30,738 nucleotides of DNA. Origin: Ilumatobacteraceae bacterium. Lineage in GTDB: Bacteria > Actinomycetota > Acidimicrobiia > Acidimicrobiales > Ilumatobacteraceae. Under the pieces are notes generated by a model that was not told the DNA's origin, made no database searches, and saw only the letters and a program-made list of their open reading frames with translations. Where the stretch lies: the NCBI GenBank assembly GCA_016463105.1, contig JAEMRY010000004.1, forward strand, positions 1 through 30,738, in the 5' to 3' direction. Positions 1 through 8,779 of the stretch are shown piece after piece. The number at the start of each line of letters is the position of its first letter. Position 1 is the stretch's first letter. A program made the translations under genes and the position numbers.

Positions 1-1002
1 GCTGCGGCGAGATTTGCGACGGTTGGGATCAATGTCAGTTGGTGGCTTATTAGTTAGAGGCCCAATATTGGCGATTACTGACTCAATTGTTGGGCGCTCA
101 CCAAGAATGTGATTATCGATCGCATGGCGCATCGCCGCAAGATGCTCAGGAGAGGTGCCACAACATCCTCCAACTATGCGTACTCCGGCATTGACCGCCA
201 TCTCTGAATACTTCGCCATCAACTCTGGGGTTCCAGAATATTTAATCTCAATTCCTTCAAAGCGCGGTATTCCACAGTTGCCTTTGGTAACCAATGCAAT
301 ATGCGCATTATCTGCGCTTGCTGACATCTCAAGAGCAGTCACCAAAATATCCGAAGCACCAACTCCACAATTTGCACCCATCGCTATCGGTGGCACAGCA
401 AGCCCAGCAAAAACTGCAGCGAGTTGATCTGGTTTCAACCCCATCATTGTGCGACCAGCCGTATCAAAACTGCAAGTTGCAACATACGGCATTCCGACAT
501 TGATCGCTGCCTGCGCTGCTGACTGCACTTCTTCGACTGCCGACATTGTTTCTATCCACGCAACATCGGCTCCGCCATCTTTGAGTCCACGAATTTGTTC
601 TTCAAAAGTATCAATTGCTTCTGCGGGGGTCAACGCACCAAGTGGATCAAATAATTCGCCTGTCGGACCAACCGAACCTGCAACAACGACGGGTCGAGTG
701 CATGCATCGGCGACCTCTCTTGCAAGTTGGGCTGCACGCTTGGCAAGTTCATAAGTTCGAGCTTGCGCATTATGCAACTTCAATCGATGACGATTTGCGC
801 CAAAAGTATTCGTCAAAATAATATCTGCACCAGCGTCAACAAACTGCTGATGCAAACCAGTTACACGCTCAGGATGTGAATCTAACCAGAACTCGGGTGG
901 CTCACCAGAAGTTAAGCCAAGTGCAAAATAGTTTGTGCCTGTTGCCCCATCTGCCAAAATAATTTTGCCAGTTGCTAAAAGTTCAACTAGCGAAATTCTC
1001 AT
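1..1002 (-). CDS. Homocysteine S-methyltransferase (betaine-homocysteine methyltransferase-like), 3' end beyond window
   Basis: The reverse strand is open from an ATG at 1002 to the window edge, giving 334 codons with no stop, so the C-terminus is missing. The protein has the homocysteine S-methyltransferase barrel: an early DGATGTN motif (residues 18-24), a GSVGPTG loop (109-115) and the three zinc cysteines, C212 in GANCG and C280-C281 in GGCCGT. The family moves a methyl group from betaine, S-methylmethionine or methylcobalamin to homocysteine to make methionine in the cytoplasm. Being last in a run of betaine-type demethylation genes favours betaine as donor; this is inference. The last visible residues are basic (DPNRRKSRRS), so little of the enzyme domain is likely missing. 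It lies 7 bases after the flavoprotein gene at 1010-2305 and is probably co-transcribed with it. Confidence 0.88.
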   Translation of the reverse strand, partial: MRISLVELLATGKIILADGATGTNYFALGLTSGEPPEFWLDSHPERVTGLHQQFVDAGADIILTNTFGANRHRLKLHNAQARTYELAKRAAQLAREVADACTRPVVVAGSVGPTGELFDPLGALTPAEAIDTFEEQIRGLKDGGADVAWIETMSAVEEVQSAAQAAINVGMPYVATCSFDTAGRTMMGLKPDQLAAVFAGLAVPPIAMGANCGVGASDILVTALEMSASADNAHIALVTKGNCGIPRFEGIEIKYSGTPELMAKYSEMAVNAGVRIVGGCCGTSPEHLAAMRHAIDNHILGERPTIESVIANIGPLTNKPPTDIDPNRRKSRRS

Positions 1003-1009
1003 ACATCAA

Positions 1010-2305
1010 TTATCCCATAACCGTTCCTGAAGTGTGTTGCACTTCGCGTAGGCGTGAGAATGCACCAATATTGATCGCCCGACCTGAACGTGGCCCGACA
1101 TACGAGATTGGCTGTTTGTCGTGATTCAAACCTGCTTCTTGAGCCTCGATCAACAAGCGAATAAAAATCGCTGCCAACGGTGCATTCTTGAATTGATTGC
1201 CACTGGTGCCACAGGCCATGAAATATCCATCAATGCTTGAGCGATCATAAATCGGAACCCAGTCGTCGGTTGCGTCGTATAAAGCACCAATACCTGACGG
1301 AGACACAGGCACACCAAATTCAGGCATGCGTCGCGCGAGACGCAACATCATCGTCTCCCAAATTTCGACAGTTGTTTCTTGGCGCCAATCGTCAGCGTCT
1401 TCGATCCAATGCAATTCATCACACGCAGGCTCAGTGCCGCCAAGATTCAAAGTTCCGCCTGGGTGTGGCCTGAAATAAATGCCAGTGTCGAGGTCGGCAA
1501 CAATCGGCGCGTTGTCTTCAAGTTTGAAACCTCTTGGCGCAGGCGCAACATAAACTTCTTGGCGCAACGGACGATGACGAATATTCATTTCGTCGAGCAC
1601 ACCAGCAATCTTGTTTATCTTGCTTGCATGAGGCCCAGCGGCGTTGATAACAATTGACGCTTCAATGTGTTCACCTGACGCGAGTGTTACGCCAGTTACC
1701 CCCACACCATTATTATTGATCGCAACTACTTCTTCTTTGAACCGAGTTTGTGCGCCCGTGGCTTTTGCTGCGTTGACCAAATTGTGCGCCGCCAACATTG
1801 GGTCATCCATGAATCCACTCAACGGATCATAAATTCCTGAGAGTTCACCAGTTGCATCGTCACCAAAAGCAGGATCGTCAATTCTTTTTGGTGGCCAATA
1901 ACTGCCGGCGTCAAGCGCAGGAAATCGTTCGCGTAATTGCGAAGCATCAAGAATCTCGTACGGGATACCGATGTCTTCCCAAATCTTGCGAACTGCTTCA
2001 CCGTCGTAGCCGGTGGTTCGATAAACCAAATAACCAGTGCGAATAAATTTTGCCATGCCATCTGGGTCTACAACGCCAAGATACTCAGCCCAGTTCTCCC
2101 AAATTTTTGCTGACTCCCAAGCCATTAAAACTGCATCGTGAGTCGAATAACTGAAACGGATAATTGCCGACGATGCAGAAGTCGAACCAGCACCAGCTGC
2201 TGAACCTTTGTCGATAATTACAACTGATCGACCAGCTTTAGCAAGTTCTAAAGCGACTGCCCCACCAATTACTCCTGCTCCGATAACTACTACATCGGTT
2301 TTCAT
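1010..2305 (-). CDS. FAD-dependent oxidoreductase of the DAO / sarcosine oxidase-dehydrogenase family
   Basis: A 431-residue flavoprotein. The dinucleotide fold is at the extreme N-terminus (GAGVIG, residues 9-14), followed by an acidic strand end (IIDKG) and a STSASSA stretch that matches FAD contacts in the DAO family. The C-terminus has the usual glycine-rich return to FAD (MACGTSGNQFKNAP). I chose the ATG at 2305: it overlaps the metF stop as ATGA, which suggests translational coupling. A longer form from 2332 would add nine residues inside metF. Family members oxidise N-methyl groups of sarcosine, dimethylglycine or other secondary and tertiary amines, releasing formaldehyde or giving methylene-THF. 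Unlike the gene at 26450-28978 it has no folate-binding GcvT domain. The neighbours suggest an N-methylated glycine substrate; the exact one cannot be read from sequence. Confidence 0.87.
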   Translation of the reverse strand: MKTDVVVIGAGVIGGAVALELAKAGRSVVIIDKGSAAGAGSTSASSAIIRFSYSTHDAVLMAWESAKIWENWAEYLGVVDPDGMAKFIRTGYLVYRTTGYDGEAVRKIWEDIGIPYEILDASQLRERFPALDAGSYWPPKRIDDPAFGDDATGELSGIYDPLSGFMDDPMLAAHNLVNAAKATGAQTRFKEEVVAINNNGVGVTGVTLASGEHIEASIVINAAGPHASKINKIAGVLDEMNIRHRPLRQEVYVAPAPRGFKLEDNAPIVADLDTGIYFRPHPGGTLNLGGTEPACDELHWIEDADDWRQETTVEIWETMMLRLARRMPEFGVPVSPSGIGALYDATDDWVPIYDRSSIDGYFMACGTSGNQFKNAPLAAIFIRLLIEAQEAGLNHDKQPISYVGPRSGRAINIGAFSRLREVQHTSGTVMG

Positions 2306-3177
2306 TGATTGGCGAGTACTTCTCGCTGCCATGCCGCAGTGTCAGCGACACTGTTAAACGTGAATGAATGCAAGCCAACAATGTTTAGAGACTCGGCATC
2401 TTTTGCTAAACCTGCAACAAGTTCTGTCGGGTCATAGCCACCAGGTGAGAGCATTTTCATTATTGACGCTTTGTTCTTGCTGAGATATCGCATCGAAGCG
2501 CCGACACCGACTCGAACACCAAGACTCATCAGTCGCGCACGGTCTACGACACCTGGTACTCCAAGTTGGATGGGCACTGAAAAACCATTGTCGCGTTCTG
2601 ACTTAAGCCACTGACGAATTTGAACGACATCAAAACACATTTGAGTCGAAGCCAAACCTTGCACTCCTGCTTCGTTTAGAAGTTTTTGTTTGTCATGCAA
2701 CGCTGTGCTCAAGGCTTCACGACTAATGAATGCGTGACCATCTGGATAGCTTCCAAAGCCAACCCGTTCAACACCGCTATTGCTATCAAGAAAATCGCGC
2801 AACAATTCGACACCATCGGTATATGGGCCAAGAGGCTTTTCTGCATCGCCGGCAATTAAAAAAACTTCTTTGATTCCTTGCTCACGTACCCAATTCGCAA
2901 GTTTTTGTACATGCTCACGCGATTCAACAAGTCGAGCCGCAAAGTGAGGCACAACTTCATGTCCAGAAGCGATCAAGCGAGCTGAGATTTCTTGCGTCGC
3001 TGAAAGGCCTTTGACCGGTGAACAAGTGACTGAAACGGGCGCGCGAGACGGCAAATCCAAAATTGCCTGCTCAATACTCTTCATCGGTATGAGCTCAAAG
3101 CGCATATTACTGACCAGGGTTTTTACCGCTGGAGTAACTTCGTTGGAGGATTTTTTGAGGCGTGAGAAGATTGACAT
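2302..3177 (-). CDS. metF: Methylenetetrahydrofolate reductase
   Basis: A 291-residue protein of the MetF TIM-barrel family, which interconverts 5,10-methylene-THF and 5-methyl-THF with FAD. Recognisable parts are an early VSVTCSPVKG strand, EVVPHFAARLV in the conserved H-region, IKEVFLIAGDAEKPLGPY with the glycine-aspartate loop, and GFGSYPDGH, as in MetF proteins. The length matches the usual bacterial size. In this cluster, where methyl-THF would be made by the corrinoid system, it probably runs in the oxidative direction and feeds FolD; that is inference from context. The start at 3177 is the first in-frame ATG; an internal methionine (residue 25) is possible, and no clear ribosome binding site separates them. 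Its stop overlaps the next start (ATGA at 2305-2302). Confidence 0.88.
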   Translation of the reverse strand: MSIFSRLKKSSNEVTPAVKTLVSNMRFELIPMKSIEQAILDLPSRAPVSVTCSPVKGLSATQEISARLIASGHEVVPHFAARLVESREHVQKLANWVREQGIKEVFLIAGDAEKPLGPYTDGVELLRDFLDSNSGVERVGFGSYPDGHAFISREALSTALHDKQKLLNEAGVQGLASTQMCFDVVQIRQWLKSERDNGFSVPIQLGVPGVVDRARLMSLGVRVGVGASMRYLSKNKASIMKMLSPGGYDPTELVAGLAKDAESLNIVGLHSFTFNSVADTAAWQREVLANQ

Positions 3178-3240
3178 CGACGCAATACTAGGCGGAATTA
3201 ACGACCGATTCTTATCCTGGTTGGATTTGGTACTTAAAAA

Positions 3241-4779
3241 CTACGCGAATGTGTCAGGTAACACACTCTTGCGCTTGGCAATATATTCCTTAAGTTCTTC
3301 GTCAATTGCCTCGTCAAGTGGTGGAGCAACATAACTTGCTAGTCGCTCCTTCCAGATTTTGTTGGCACGCTTAGCCGAATCATCTCCGCCATCTTCAAGC
3401 CATTGCTCGTAACTCGAGTTATCAGAAGTTGTCGAACGATAGAAAGCCGACTCGAAGTTCGCAAGAGTGTGCGCCGTTCCTAAAAAGTGATTGCCAGGTG
3501 GGTTCTCTCGTATCGCATCGAGAGCCTGACCATTTGGCGAAAGATCTAAACCCTTGGCAAATGTTGCCATCATCCCAAGTTGATCATCATCCAAAATAAA
3601 TTTCTCGTAACCAATTGCAAGTCCGCCTTCAAGCCAACCAGCCGCATGCAAAACAAAGTTCGTACCAGCCATCAGTGTTGGAATTAAAGTTGCAGCACTT
3701 TCATATGCGGCCTGAGCATCTGGAAGTTTTGAACCAGTCAATGAACCACCCGAACGAAATGGAACGCCGAGTCGGCGTGCAAGTGCCGCCATCGTGTACA
3801 AAACAATTGCTGGCTCTGGGGTGCCGAACGTTGGCGCACCTGTTTGCATCGACATTGACGACGCGAACGAACCAAGTATCACTGGTGCTCCTGGGCGCAC
3901 CAACTGTGTGAATGTCATACCAGCGAGAGCTTCGGCAAGAGTCTGAGTTGCGACACCAGCAGAAGTTGACGGTGCCATTGCTCCAGCCAAAATAAAAGGA
4001 GTAATAATTGTCGCTTGATTATTTAATGCGTACACCTCAGCCGATGCAAGCATCGATGCATCCCACACCAACGGCGAAGACGCATTAATTAAACTTGTCA
4101 TCACTGTGCGATCTTGCAAATCGCCACCGAAACCGATGCGTGCTAGCTCGACGCTGTCTTGCGCGCGCTCGCCCGCCGTAACCGAACCCATGAATCCTTT
4201 ATCGCTGTATTTGATATGTGCGTAAACCATGTCGAGGTGACGCTTGCTGACGGGAATATCAACTGGCTCACAAACTGTTCCACCTGAGTGATGAATTCGT
4301 GGCGACATGTACGCAAGTTTTACGAAATTTTGAAAATCTGTAATCGTTGCATAACGACGCCCGTTGTCAATGTCGTACGCAAACGGCGAACCATAGTTCG
4401 GCGCGAATACAGTTGCGTTGCCACCGATTTGAACATTGTTGGCCGGATTGCGCGCATGTTGTGTGTAGATACTCGGTGCCGTTGCAGAAACTATTTTGCG
4501 GCACATTCCTCTTGGAAATCTGACGCGAGTTCCGGTGACATCTGCACCAGCATCTTTGAAACGCTGAATTGCCGAAGGATAATCCCGAACTTCAATTCCG
4601 ACTTCTTCAAGAATTGTGTCGGCGTTGTGCTCAATTAGTTCAAGACCTTCGTCTGTGACAAGTTCGTAAGGCTTGATCAACCGAGTTATATACGCATCGC
4701 GATCGGGTTCATGTGACGAACGCAAAGTTTGTCGACCTGCTCGACCACCCGAGCGTTTTGTCCGCGTTACATCTGTCAT
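3241..4779 (-). CDS. Non-pyrrolysine trimethylamine methyltransferase (MttB) family protein
   Basis: A 512-residue protein of the MttB superfamily. It opens with the basic, glycine- and arginine-rich N-terminus common in this group (residues 7-20), then the helix beginning with LELIEHNADTILEEVGIEV. The reading frame is uninterrupted and has no in-frame amber codon, so it is not a pyrrolysine enzyme. Characterised non-pyrrolysine relatives (MtgB for glycine betaine, MtpB for proline betaine) transfer a methyl group from a quaternary amine to a corrinoid protein. The partners lie next to it: corrinoid protein (8780-9505), activase (4785-6809) and pterin methyltransferase (6818-7720). It starts 5 bases after the activase gene. 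The glycine betaine assignment comes from neighbouring choline- and dimethylglycine-type genes; other betaines remain possible. Confidence 0.9.
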   Translation of the reverse strand: MTDVTRTKRSGGRAGRQTLRSSHEPDRDAYITRLIKPYELVTDEGLELIEHNADTILEEVGIEVRDYPSAIQRFKDAGADVTGTRVRFPRGMCRKIVSATAPSIYTQHARNPANNVQIGGNATVFAPNYGSPFAYDIDNGRRYATITDFQNFVKLAYMSPRIHHSGGTVCEPVDIPVSKRHLDMVYAHIKYSDKGFMGSVTAGERAQDSVELARIGFGGDLQDRTVMTSLINASSPLVWDASMLASAEVYALNNQATIITPFILAGAMAPSTSAGVATQTLAEALAGMTFTQLVRPGAPVILGSFASSMSMQTGAPTFGTPEPAIVLYTMAALARRLGVPFRSGGSLTGSKLPDAQAAYESAATLIPTLMAGTNFVLHAAGWLEGGLAIGYEKFILDDDQLGMMATFAKGLDLSPNGQALDAIRENPPGNHFLGTAHTLANFESAFYRSTTSDNSSYEQWLEDGGDDSAKRANKIWKERLASYVAPPLDEAIDEELKEYIAKRKSVLPDTFA

Positions 4780-4784
4780 TTGTT

Positions 4785-6809
4785 CTATTCTGCCACGACG
4801 CCCGAAGATCGGCGACGGCGACCAGATCGCCCAGCACCGTCTAGTTGTGCGTTATCTCGAGCCGGAAGATCAATGACCTTCTCGAGATTTGGGGTTAGGG
4901 CTGTCTTATGAGGAAAGGCCATCGCCGCCACAAACAACTCCTGAAATCTTGGTTCAGTTGCCGTTTCGATTTTTGTTACACCACGCACAGTTTCTTCCAT
5001 CTCGTATCGCAGTTTTCGCGACAGAAGAGACTGAACTGCGCCTGCACCCGCAGCATTGCCAACAGATCGAACACCAGCAACTGGACAATCAGGCACGAGA
5101 CCAAGAACCATTGCGTAAACCGGATCAATGTGCGCACCAAACGCACCCGCAAGACGAATGTCGTGCACCACGGGCGAACCGGCATGTTCGACAAGCAAAT
5201 CAATACCTGCGCGTAACGCCGCTTTGGCTAACTGAATTGCACGCACATCGTTTTGGGTTACAAATAGTTTCGTCTCATCGTGTTCATAGAACAAATACGA
5301 AAATGTCCGGTCATCGGCAACGATTCGACTACTACGTGCGGCCAGTTCTCCACGTACGACGCCATCAGTGTCGATGATCCCACTCAAATACATTTCTGCA
5401 ATTACTTCGATAATCCCAGAGCCACAAATTCCGGTAATCGCGGTGTCTCCGAGTGATTCAGCAAAACCCGATTCGTTGCTCCAAAGCGTTGAACCGATTA
5501 CTTTGATTCGTGGCTCAAGAGTTTGACGATCAATTCGAACATGTTCTATTGCGCCGGCGGTCGCGCGTTGACCCGCGCTAATTTGCGCGCCTTCAAAAGC
5601 AGGACCAGTTGGGCTTGATGCAGCAAATTGATGCTTTGTATTTCCGAGAACAATTTCGGCGTTTGTTCCGATGTCTACTAGTAGTTGCATCTCGGTCGAT
5701 CGATGTGGTCCTTCAGCCAAAATTGCTGCGGCGGTGTCGGCACCAACATGGCCGGCGATGCACGGCCCAACATAATAAGCAGCATTCGGAAGATCAAGAT
5801 CAAGTTCGTTTGCCCAGCCGCTGACTGATTCGTTAGTTGCTAATACGAACGGAGCCATACCAAGCGGAGTTGGATCGATACCCAACACGATGTGATGCAT
5901 AATCGGATTGCCAACGATTGTGATTTCTAAAACATTCGCACGAGAAATTCCTGCGGCTGCTACGAGGTTGCCAACCAGATCGTCAAGCGCAACTCTAATT
6001 GCTTTTGTTAATTCTCGATCACCACCCGGGTTCATCATCACATATGACACGCGGCTCATTAAGTCTTCACCAAAACGAATTTGCGGATTCATCACTCCGT
6101 AGCTTCCGATAATTTCGCCCGTCAGAAGTTCACACAAGTGTCCGGCAACAGTTGTTGATCCAACATCAACTGCGATTCCGTACGCAGTATCAACAAATCC
6201 GGGCCACGCCGCAACAATTTGATCAAGATTCTTTGTGAAGCGCACCGCAACTGTTAATTCACCATCAGATTTAGTCATTGCGTTGTGCAAAGTATTCAAC
6301 GCACGACGCGCCACCTGTGGAGCCCGACACTTATGTTGCGTAGCAACTGCATTGGCGAGTGCATCTGCCGCACTAACTGAATCACCAAGTTGTGCCTCTG
6401 GAACCGTCAGGTAATACAAACCGAAACTTGGGTCAACTGTTATCGGTTCAAGATCTAAATCTTTTCGAACGATTTGACGGTGTACTTGACTAATCGCCGG
6501 CACATCAATGACAACATCGCCACAGATTCGCGCAGCACAACCGAGACGATTTCCGGGTACGAGCGCACGCTTTGCGCGATAATTGGTTTCGGTTTCAGCC
6601 AAACCAGATAATGAAGACTCGGTGACTGTGATTCCCCATTTTGCAAAGACGCCGTTTGAAGGTGTGATCTGACAACGACCACAAATACCCCGACCACCAC
6701 AAACAGAATCAATGTCGGCGCCAAGTTGTCGGGCCGCTTCAAGAACAGTTACGCCGTCCTGAACAACGCCATCTAATCCAGACGGAGTAAAGACGACGCG
6801 TCGCTCCAT
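4785..6809 (-). CDS. Corrinoid activation protein, [2Fe-2S] plus ASKHA (DUF4445) domains, RACo-like
   Basis: A 674-residue protein with an N-terminal plant-type [2Fe-2S] domain (C37, C43, C46 and C91; motif CGGRGICGRC) joined to a large actin-like ATPase domain. The phosphate loop DVGSTTVAG is near residue 217, and VDIGTNAEIVLG and GICGSGIIE follow as later ASKHA motifs. RACo and RamA proteins use ATP to reduce inactive cob(II)alamin to cob(I)alamin in corrinoid methyltransferase systems; RamA carries [4Fe-4S] clusters, so this one is of the RACo type. The C-terminus is a short arginine-rich tail (GRSGRRRRSSG), also seen on the downstream and upstream partners. It starts 8 bases after the pterin methyltransferase gene and clearly serves the MttB-corrinoid system. 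In an aerobe such an activase would be needed often because cob(I)alamin oxidises readily. Confidence 0.92.
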   Translation of the reverse strand: MERRVVFTPSGLDGVVQDGVTVLEAARQLGADIDSVCGGRGICGRCQITPSNGVFAKWGITVTESSLSGLAETETNYRAKRALVPGNRLGCAARICGDVVIDVPAISQVHRQIVRKDLDLEPITVDPSFGLYYLTVPEAQLGDSVSAADALANAVATQHKCRAPQVARRALNTLHNAMTKSDGELTVAVRFTKNLDQIVAAWPGFVDTAYGIAVDVGSTTVAGHLCELLTGEIIGSYGVMNPQIRFGEDLMSRVSYVMMNPGGDRELTKAIRVALDDLVGNLVAAAGISRANVLEITIVGNPIMHHIVLGIDPTPLGMAPFVLATNESVSGWANELDLDLPNAAYYVGPCIAGHVGADTAAAILAEGPHRSTEMQLLVDIGTNAEIVLGNTKHQFAASSPTGPAFEGAQISAGQRATAGAIEHVRIDRQTLEPRIKVIGSTLWSNESGFAESLGDTAITGICGSGIIEVIAEMYLSGIIDTDGVVRGELAARSSRIVADDRTFSYLFYEHDETKLFVTQNDVRAIQLAKAALRAGIDLLVEHAGSPVVHDIRLAGAFGAHIDPVYAMVLGLVPDCPVAGVRSVGNAAGAGAVQSLLSRKLRYEMEETVRGVTKIETATEPRFQELFVAAMAFPHKTALTPNLEKVIDLPARDNAQLDGAGRSGRRRRSSGVVAE

Positions 6810-6817
6810 ATTTTTTG

Positions 6818-7720
6818 TTACTCGGCCCTTCGTCGACCGCGGCTATTTCGGGCCGCACGATCTGCTGAAATATCATTTGGGTCACGATTTGCTCGAATCC
6901 ACGCCGAACAGTTCTCATCATTACCAACAAGAACGTCAGCAGCCATCACCAAAGTTTTAACTTCCGGATGCATTGGATTCATGATCGCTGACGTCATGCC
7001 AGCGCCGATCGCCATCGCCAAGAATGTTCCAGTGATGTTATTACGAGACGGAATTCCAAAACTCACATTCGAAGCGCCGCAGGTTGTGTTTACTTTTAGT
7101 TCTTCGCGCAATCGACGTATAATTTTGAACGCAGTTCGTCCTGCATCGCCCATCGCGCCAATTGGCATAACCAACGGATCAACTACGACATCGCATGCTG
7201 GGATTCCGTAGTCAGCAGCGTGATTGACAATTTTCTTGGCAACAGCGAAACGCTCATCTGGGTCCATGCTGATGCCAGTCTCATCATTAGAGATTGCAAC
7301 AACTGCCGCGCCGTATTTAGCAACAAGCGGCAACACGCGCTCAAGGTTGGCTTCTTCGCCAGTCACCGAGTTGACGAGTGCTTTTCCTTGATATACGGCG
7401 AGCCCTGCTTCGAGAGCGGCAATTATTGATGAGTCGATAGACAACGGTACATCGGTGATTGATTGCACGAGTTGAATTGCCTTAGCCAAAAGTGCCGGTT
7501 CGTCAGCCAACGGGATTCCAGCGTTGATATCCAACATGTGGGCACCAGCAATAACTTGGGCTAGCGCATCAGACTCAACACGACTGAAATTGCCCTCTTT
7601 CATTTCGGCAGCAAGAAGTTTGCGACCAGTCGGGTTAATTCGCTCGCCGATCATGACGAATGGGCGTCCAAAACCAATCACAACTTCTTTAGTGGCCGAC
7701 GAAAGTACTGTATCTGTCAT
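6818..7720 (-). CDS. Methylcobalamin:tetrahydrofolate methyltransferase (pterin-binding domain, MtgA/AcsE-like)
   Basis: A 300-residue pterin-binding TIM barrel. Visible motifs are MIGERINPTG near residue 23, HMLDINAG (the folate-binding aspartate-asparagine pair), PLSIDSS and LVNSVTGEE, all typical of MetH/AcsE/MtgA folate domains. It ends in a basic tail (NSRGRRRAE). The family moves a methyl group between corrinoid and THF. Next to an MttB-type methyltransferase and a corrinoid protein, it most likely takes methyl from methylcobalamin to make methyl-THF, which MetF could then oxidise. The family also includes dihydropteroate synthase, but the corrinoid neighbours and the GERIN motif argue against that. 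The upstream spacer to the gene at 7761 is 40 bases and AT-rich. Confidence 0.9.
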   Translation of the reverse strand: MTDTVLSSATKEVVIGFGRPFVMIGERINPTGRKLLAAEMKEGNFSRVESDALAQVIAGAHMLDINAGIPLADEPALLAKAIQLVQSITDVPLSIDSSIIAALEAGLAVYQGKALVNSVTGEEANLERVLPLVAKYGAAVVAISNDETGISMDPDERFAVAKKIVNHAADYGIPACDVVVDPLVMPIGAMGDAGRTAFKIIRRLREELKVNTTCGASNVSFGIPSRNNITGTFLAMAIGAGMTSAIMNPMHPEVKTLVMAADVLVGNDENCSAWIRANRDPNDISADRAARNSRGRRRAE

Positions 7721-7746
7721 TGTCTGATCTTTCTATTTAGTGTTTA

Positions 7747-7752
7747 ATTATA
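7747..7752 (-). promoter_or_regulatory. Possible internal promoter -10 element
   Basis: On the minus strand the AT-rich spacer upstream of the pterin methyltransferase contains a perfect TATAAT, 27 bases before the ATG at 7720. A TTGAAG lies 19 bases further upstream, wider than the usual 17. It could let the distal genes be transcribed separately, but AT-rich spacers produce such matches by chance. Confidence 0.25.
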
Positions 7753-7760
7753 TTAATTGA

Positions 7761-8135
7761 CTATTCGTTTTCTTCAAGTTCCTCTAATGCCAAGAGCTCT
7801 TCGGCATTGATTGCAGAATTGTCAATGTCGGCCTCAAAGCCACCCGCAAATGCGAGCCTGCCGAGACGCTCGCGCGAGTACTCGCCATCTAGCCGATCAG
7901 CTTCGCGCTGTGCCGCTTCTGCCAAATCACCAGACAGTGGCAAACTGATTCTGCGCCACTGTGCAATATCTTCATCAGCGGTATAAATATGTGCTTTGCG
8001 TTTTGCACGATCAATCGCGCGCTGAAACTTATCTGAAAGTTGAACTTGCTTGCGCTCACGCCCAGCCTGCGCATTAACTTGCGCAGGAATATCTCGCCAC
8101 ATAATCACAATTACTTCGTTGCTTCCGCGTGGCAT
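7761..8135 (-). CDS. Small 'virulence factor' family protein (PF13769-like) of unknown function
   Basis: A 124-residue soluble protein with no signal peptide or membrane segment. The segment IMWRDIPAQV, followed by a helix ending in FQRAIDRAK, is what I recognise from the family called 'Virulence factor' in Pfam (PF13769); that name has no tested meaning here. The C-terminal third is strongly acidic (NAEELLALEELEENE). A good ribosome binding site, GAGGAGA at 8148-8142, supports the ATG at 8135. The gene sits between DUF1638 and the pterin methyltransferase, inside an operon otherwise made of corrinoid methyltransfer proteins. A role as an accessory or assembly factor for that complex is plausible but unproven. 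Confidence 0.8.
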   Translation of the reverse strand: MPRGSNEVIVIMWRDIPAQVNAQAGRERKQVQLSDKFQRAIDRAKRKAHIYTADEDIAQWRRISLPLSGDLAEAAQREADRLDGEYSRERLGRLAFAGGFEADIDNSAINAEELLALEELEENE

Positions 8136-8157
8136 TTTTGTTCTCCTCGATTTTTAT

Positions 8158-8766
8158 TTATTTACTAGACGACTTAAATGAAACTGGTATTGCATCAACG
8201 AAATGACCGAGCCCCACATGCCGATGTTCAAAGGCGAGACCAAGTCTTTGGGCAGCATCTTGGCCAGCACGCACAATGTCTTGGTCGGTAGTTTGAGAAA
8301 ACAACACGACACGACGATAGTTGCCAAAATAGGTATTCAGCAGTTCAGGGTGATCTTCGAGACCGAGACCCTGCCAGACAAGAGCATCAAAATGTTTGGC
8401 AAGAAAATCGGTCAGATAGAACGTGCCTGGCTCTTCGTCATGAGCAGCCATGAAATCAGTAGTCCCAGCAAAAAACTCATAGCAATGAGCGCCTGGCAAT
8501 CGTTTCACAGTCGGATATTTCGCGAGTAGCAAATCTAGATGCCCGCCAGTGCCACAGTCGGCGTAAGCCACAAACGTTGGCCGTGAATGATTTGCTTCAA
8601 GCAATTGCGCAACTTGTGGAGTTATGTTTTCGGGACGATTATGCAAATTTGCAGGCAAATATTTTATTTCAATAGACTCTTCCATCCCCGAGGCACGAAG
8701 AACACTGCGAAGTTCGGTGGCTAGTGCGCCACAAGCAATTATTAGCGGGCGCGTGTCAGACGACAT
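8158..8766 (-). CDS. DUF1638 domain protein associated with corrinoid methyltransferases
   Basis: A 202-residue soluble protein. It begins with LIIACGALATEL, the signature start of DUF1638, and has a central AYADCGTGGHLD loop and a PGAHCYEFFAG segment. These conserved cysteines, aspartate and histidine could bind a metal or cofactor; that is a reading of the sequence, not a known activity. DUF1638 proteins are, from general knowledge, often found beside MttB-type methyltransferases and corrinoid proteins. Here it lies directly after the corrinoid gene (13-base spacer) and before the small protein at 7761-8135 (22-base spacer), so all three are likely translated from one message. No function is claimed. 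Confidence 0.85.
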   Translation of the reverse strand: MSSDTRPLIIACGALATELRSVLRASGMEESIEIKYLPANLHNRPENITPQVAQLLEANHSRPTFVAYADCGTGGHLDLLLAKYPTVKRLPGAHCYEFFAGTTDFMAAHDEEPGTFYLTDFLAKHFDALVWQGLGLEDHPELLNTYFGNYRRVVLFSQTTDQDIVRAGQDAAQRLGLAFEHRHVGLGHFVDAIPVSFKSSSK

Positions 8767-8779
8767 CGCGATGTGAATC

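Noticed and set aside
3241..4779. Pyrrolysine-containing MttB
   Set aside because: The frame has no amber codon and runs at full length, so it belongs to the non-pyrrolysine branch.
4889..5377. A 162-residue plus-strand open frame
   Set aside because: It is antisense to the activase gene, has Gln/His/Arg-rich low-information sequence and no recognised domain; it is a shadow of codon bias in the real gene.
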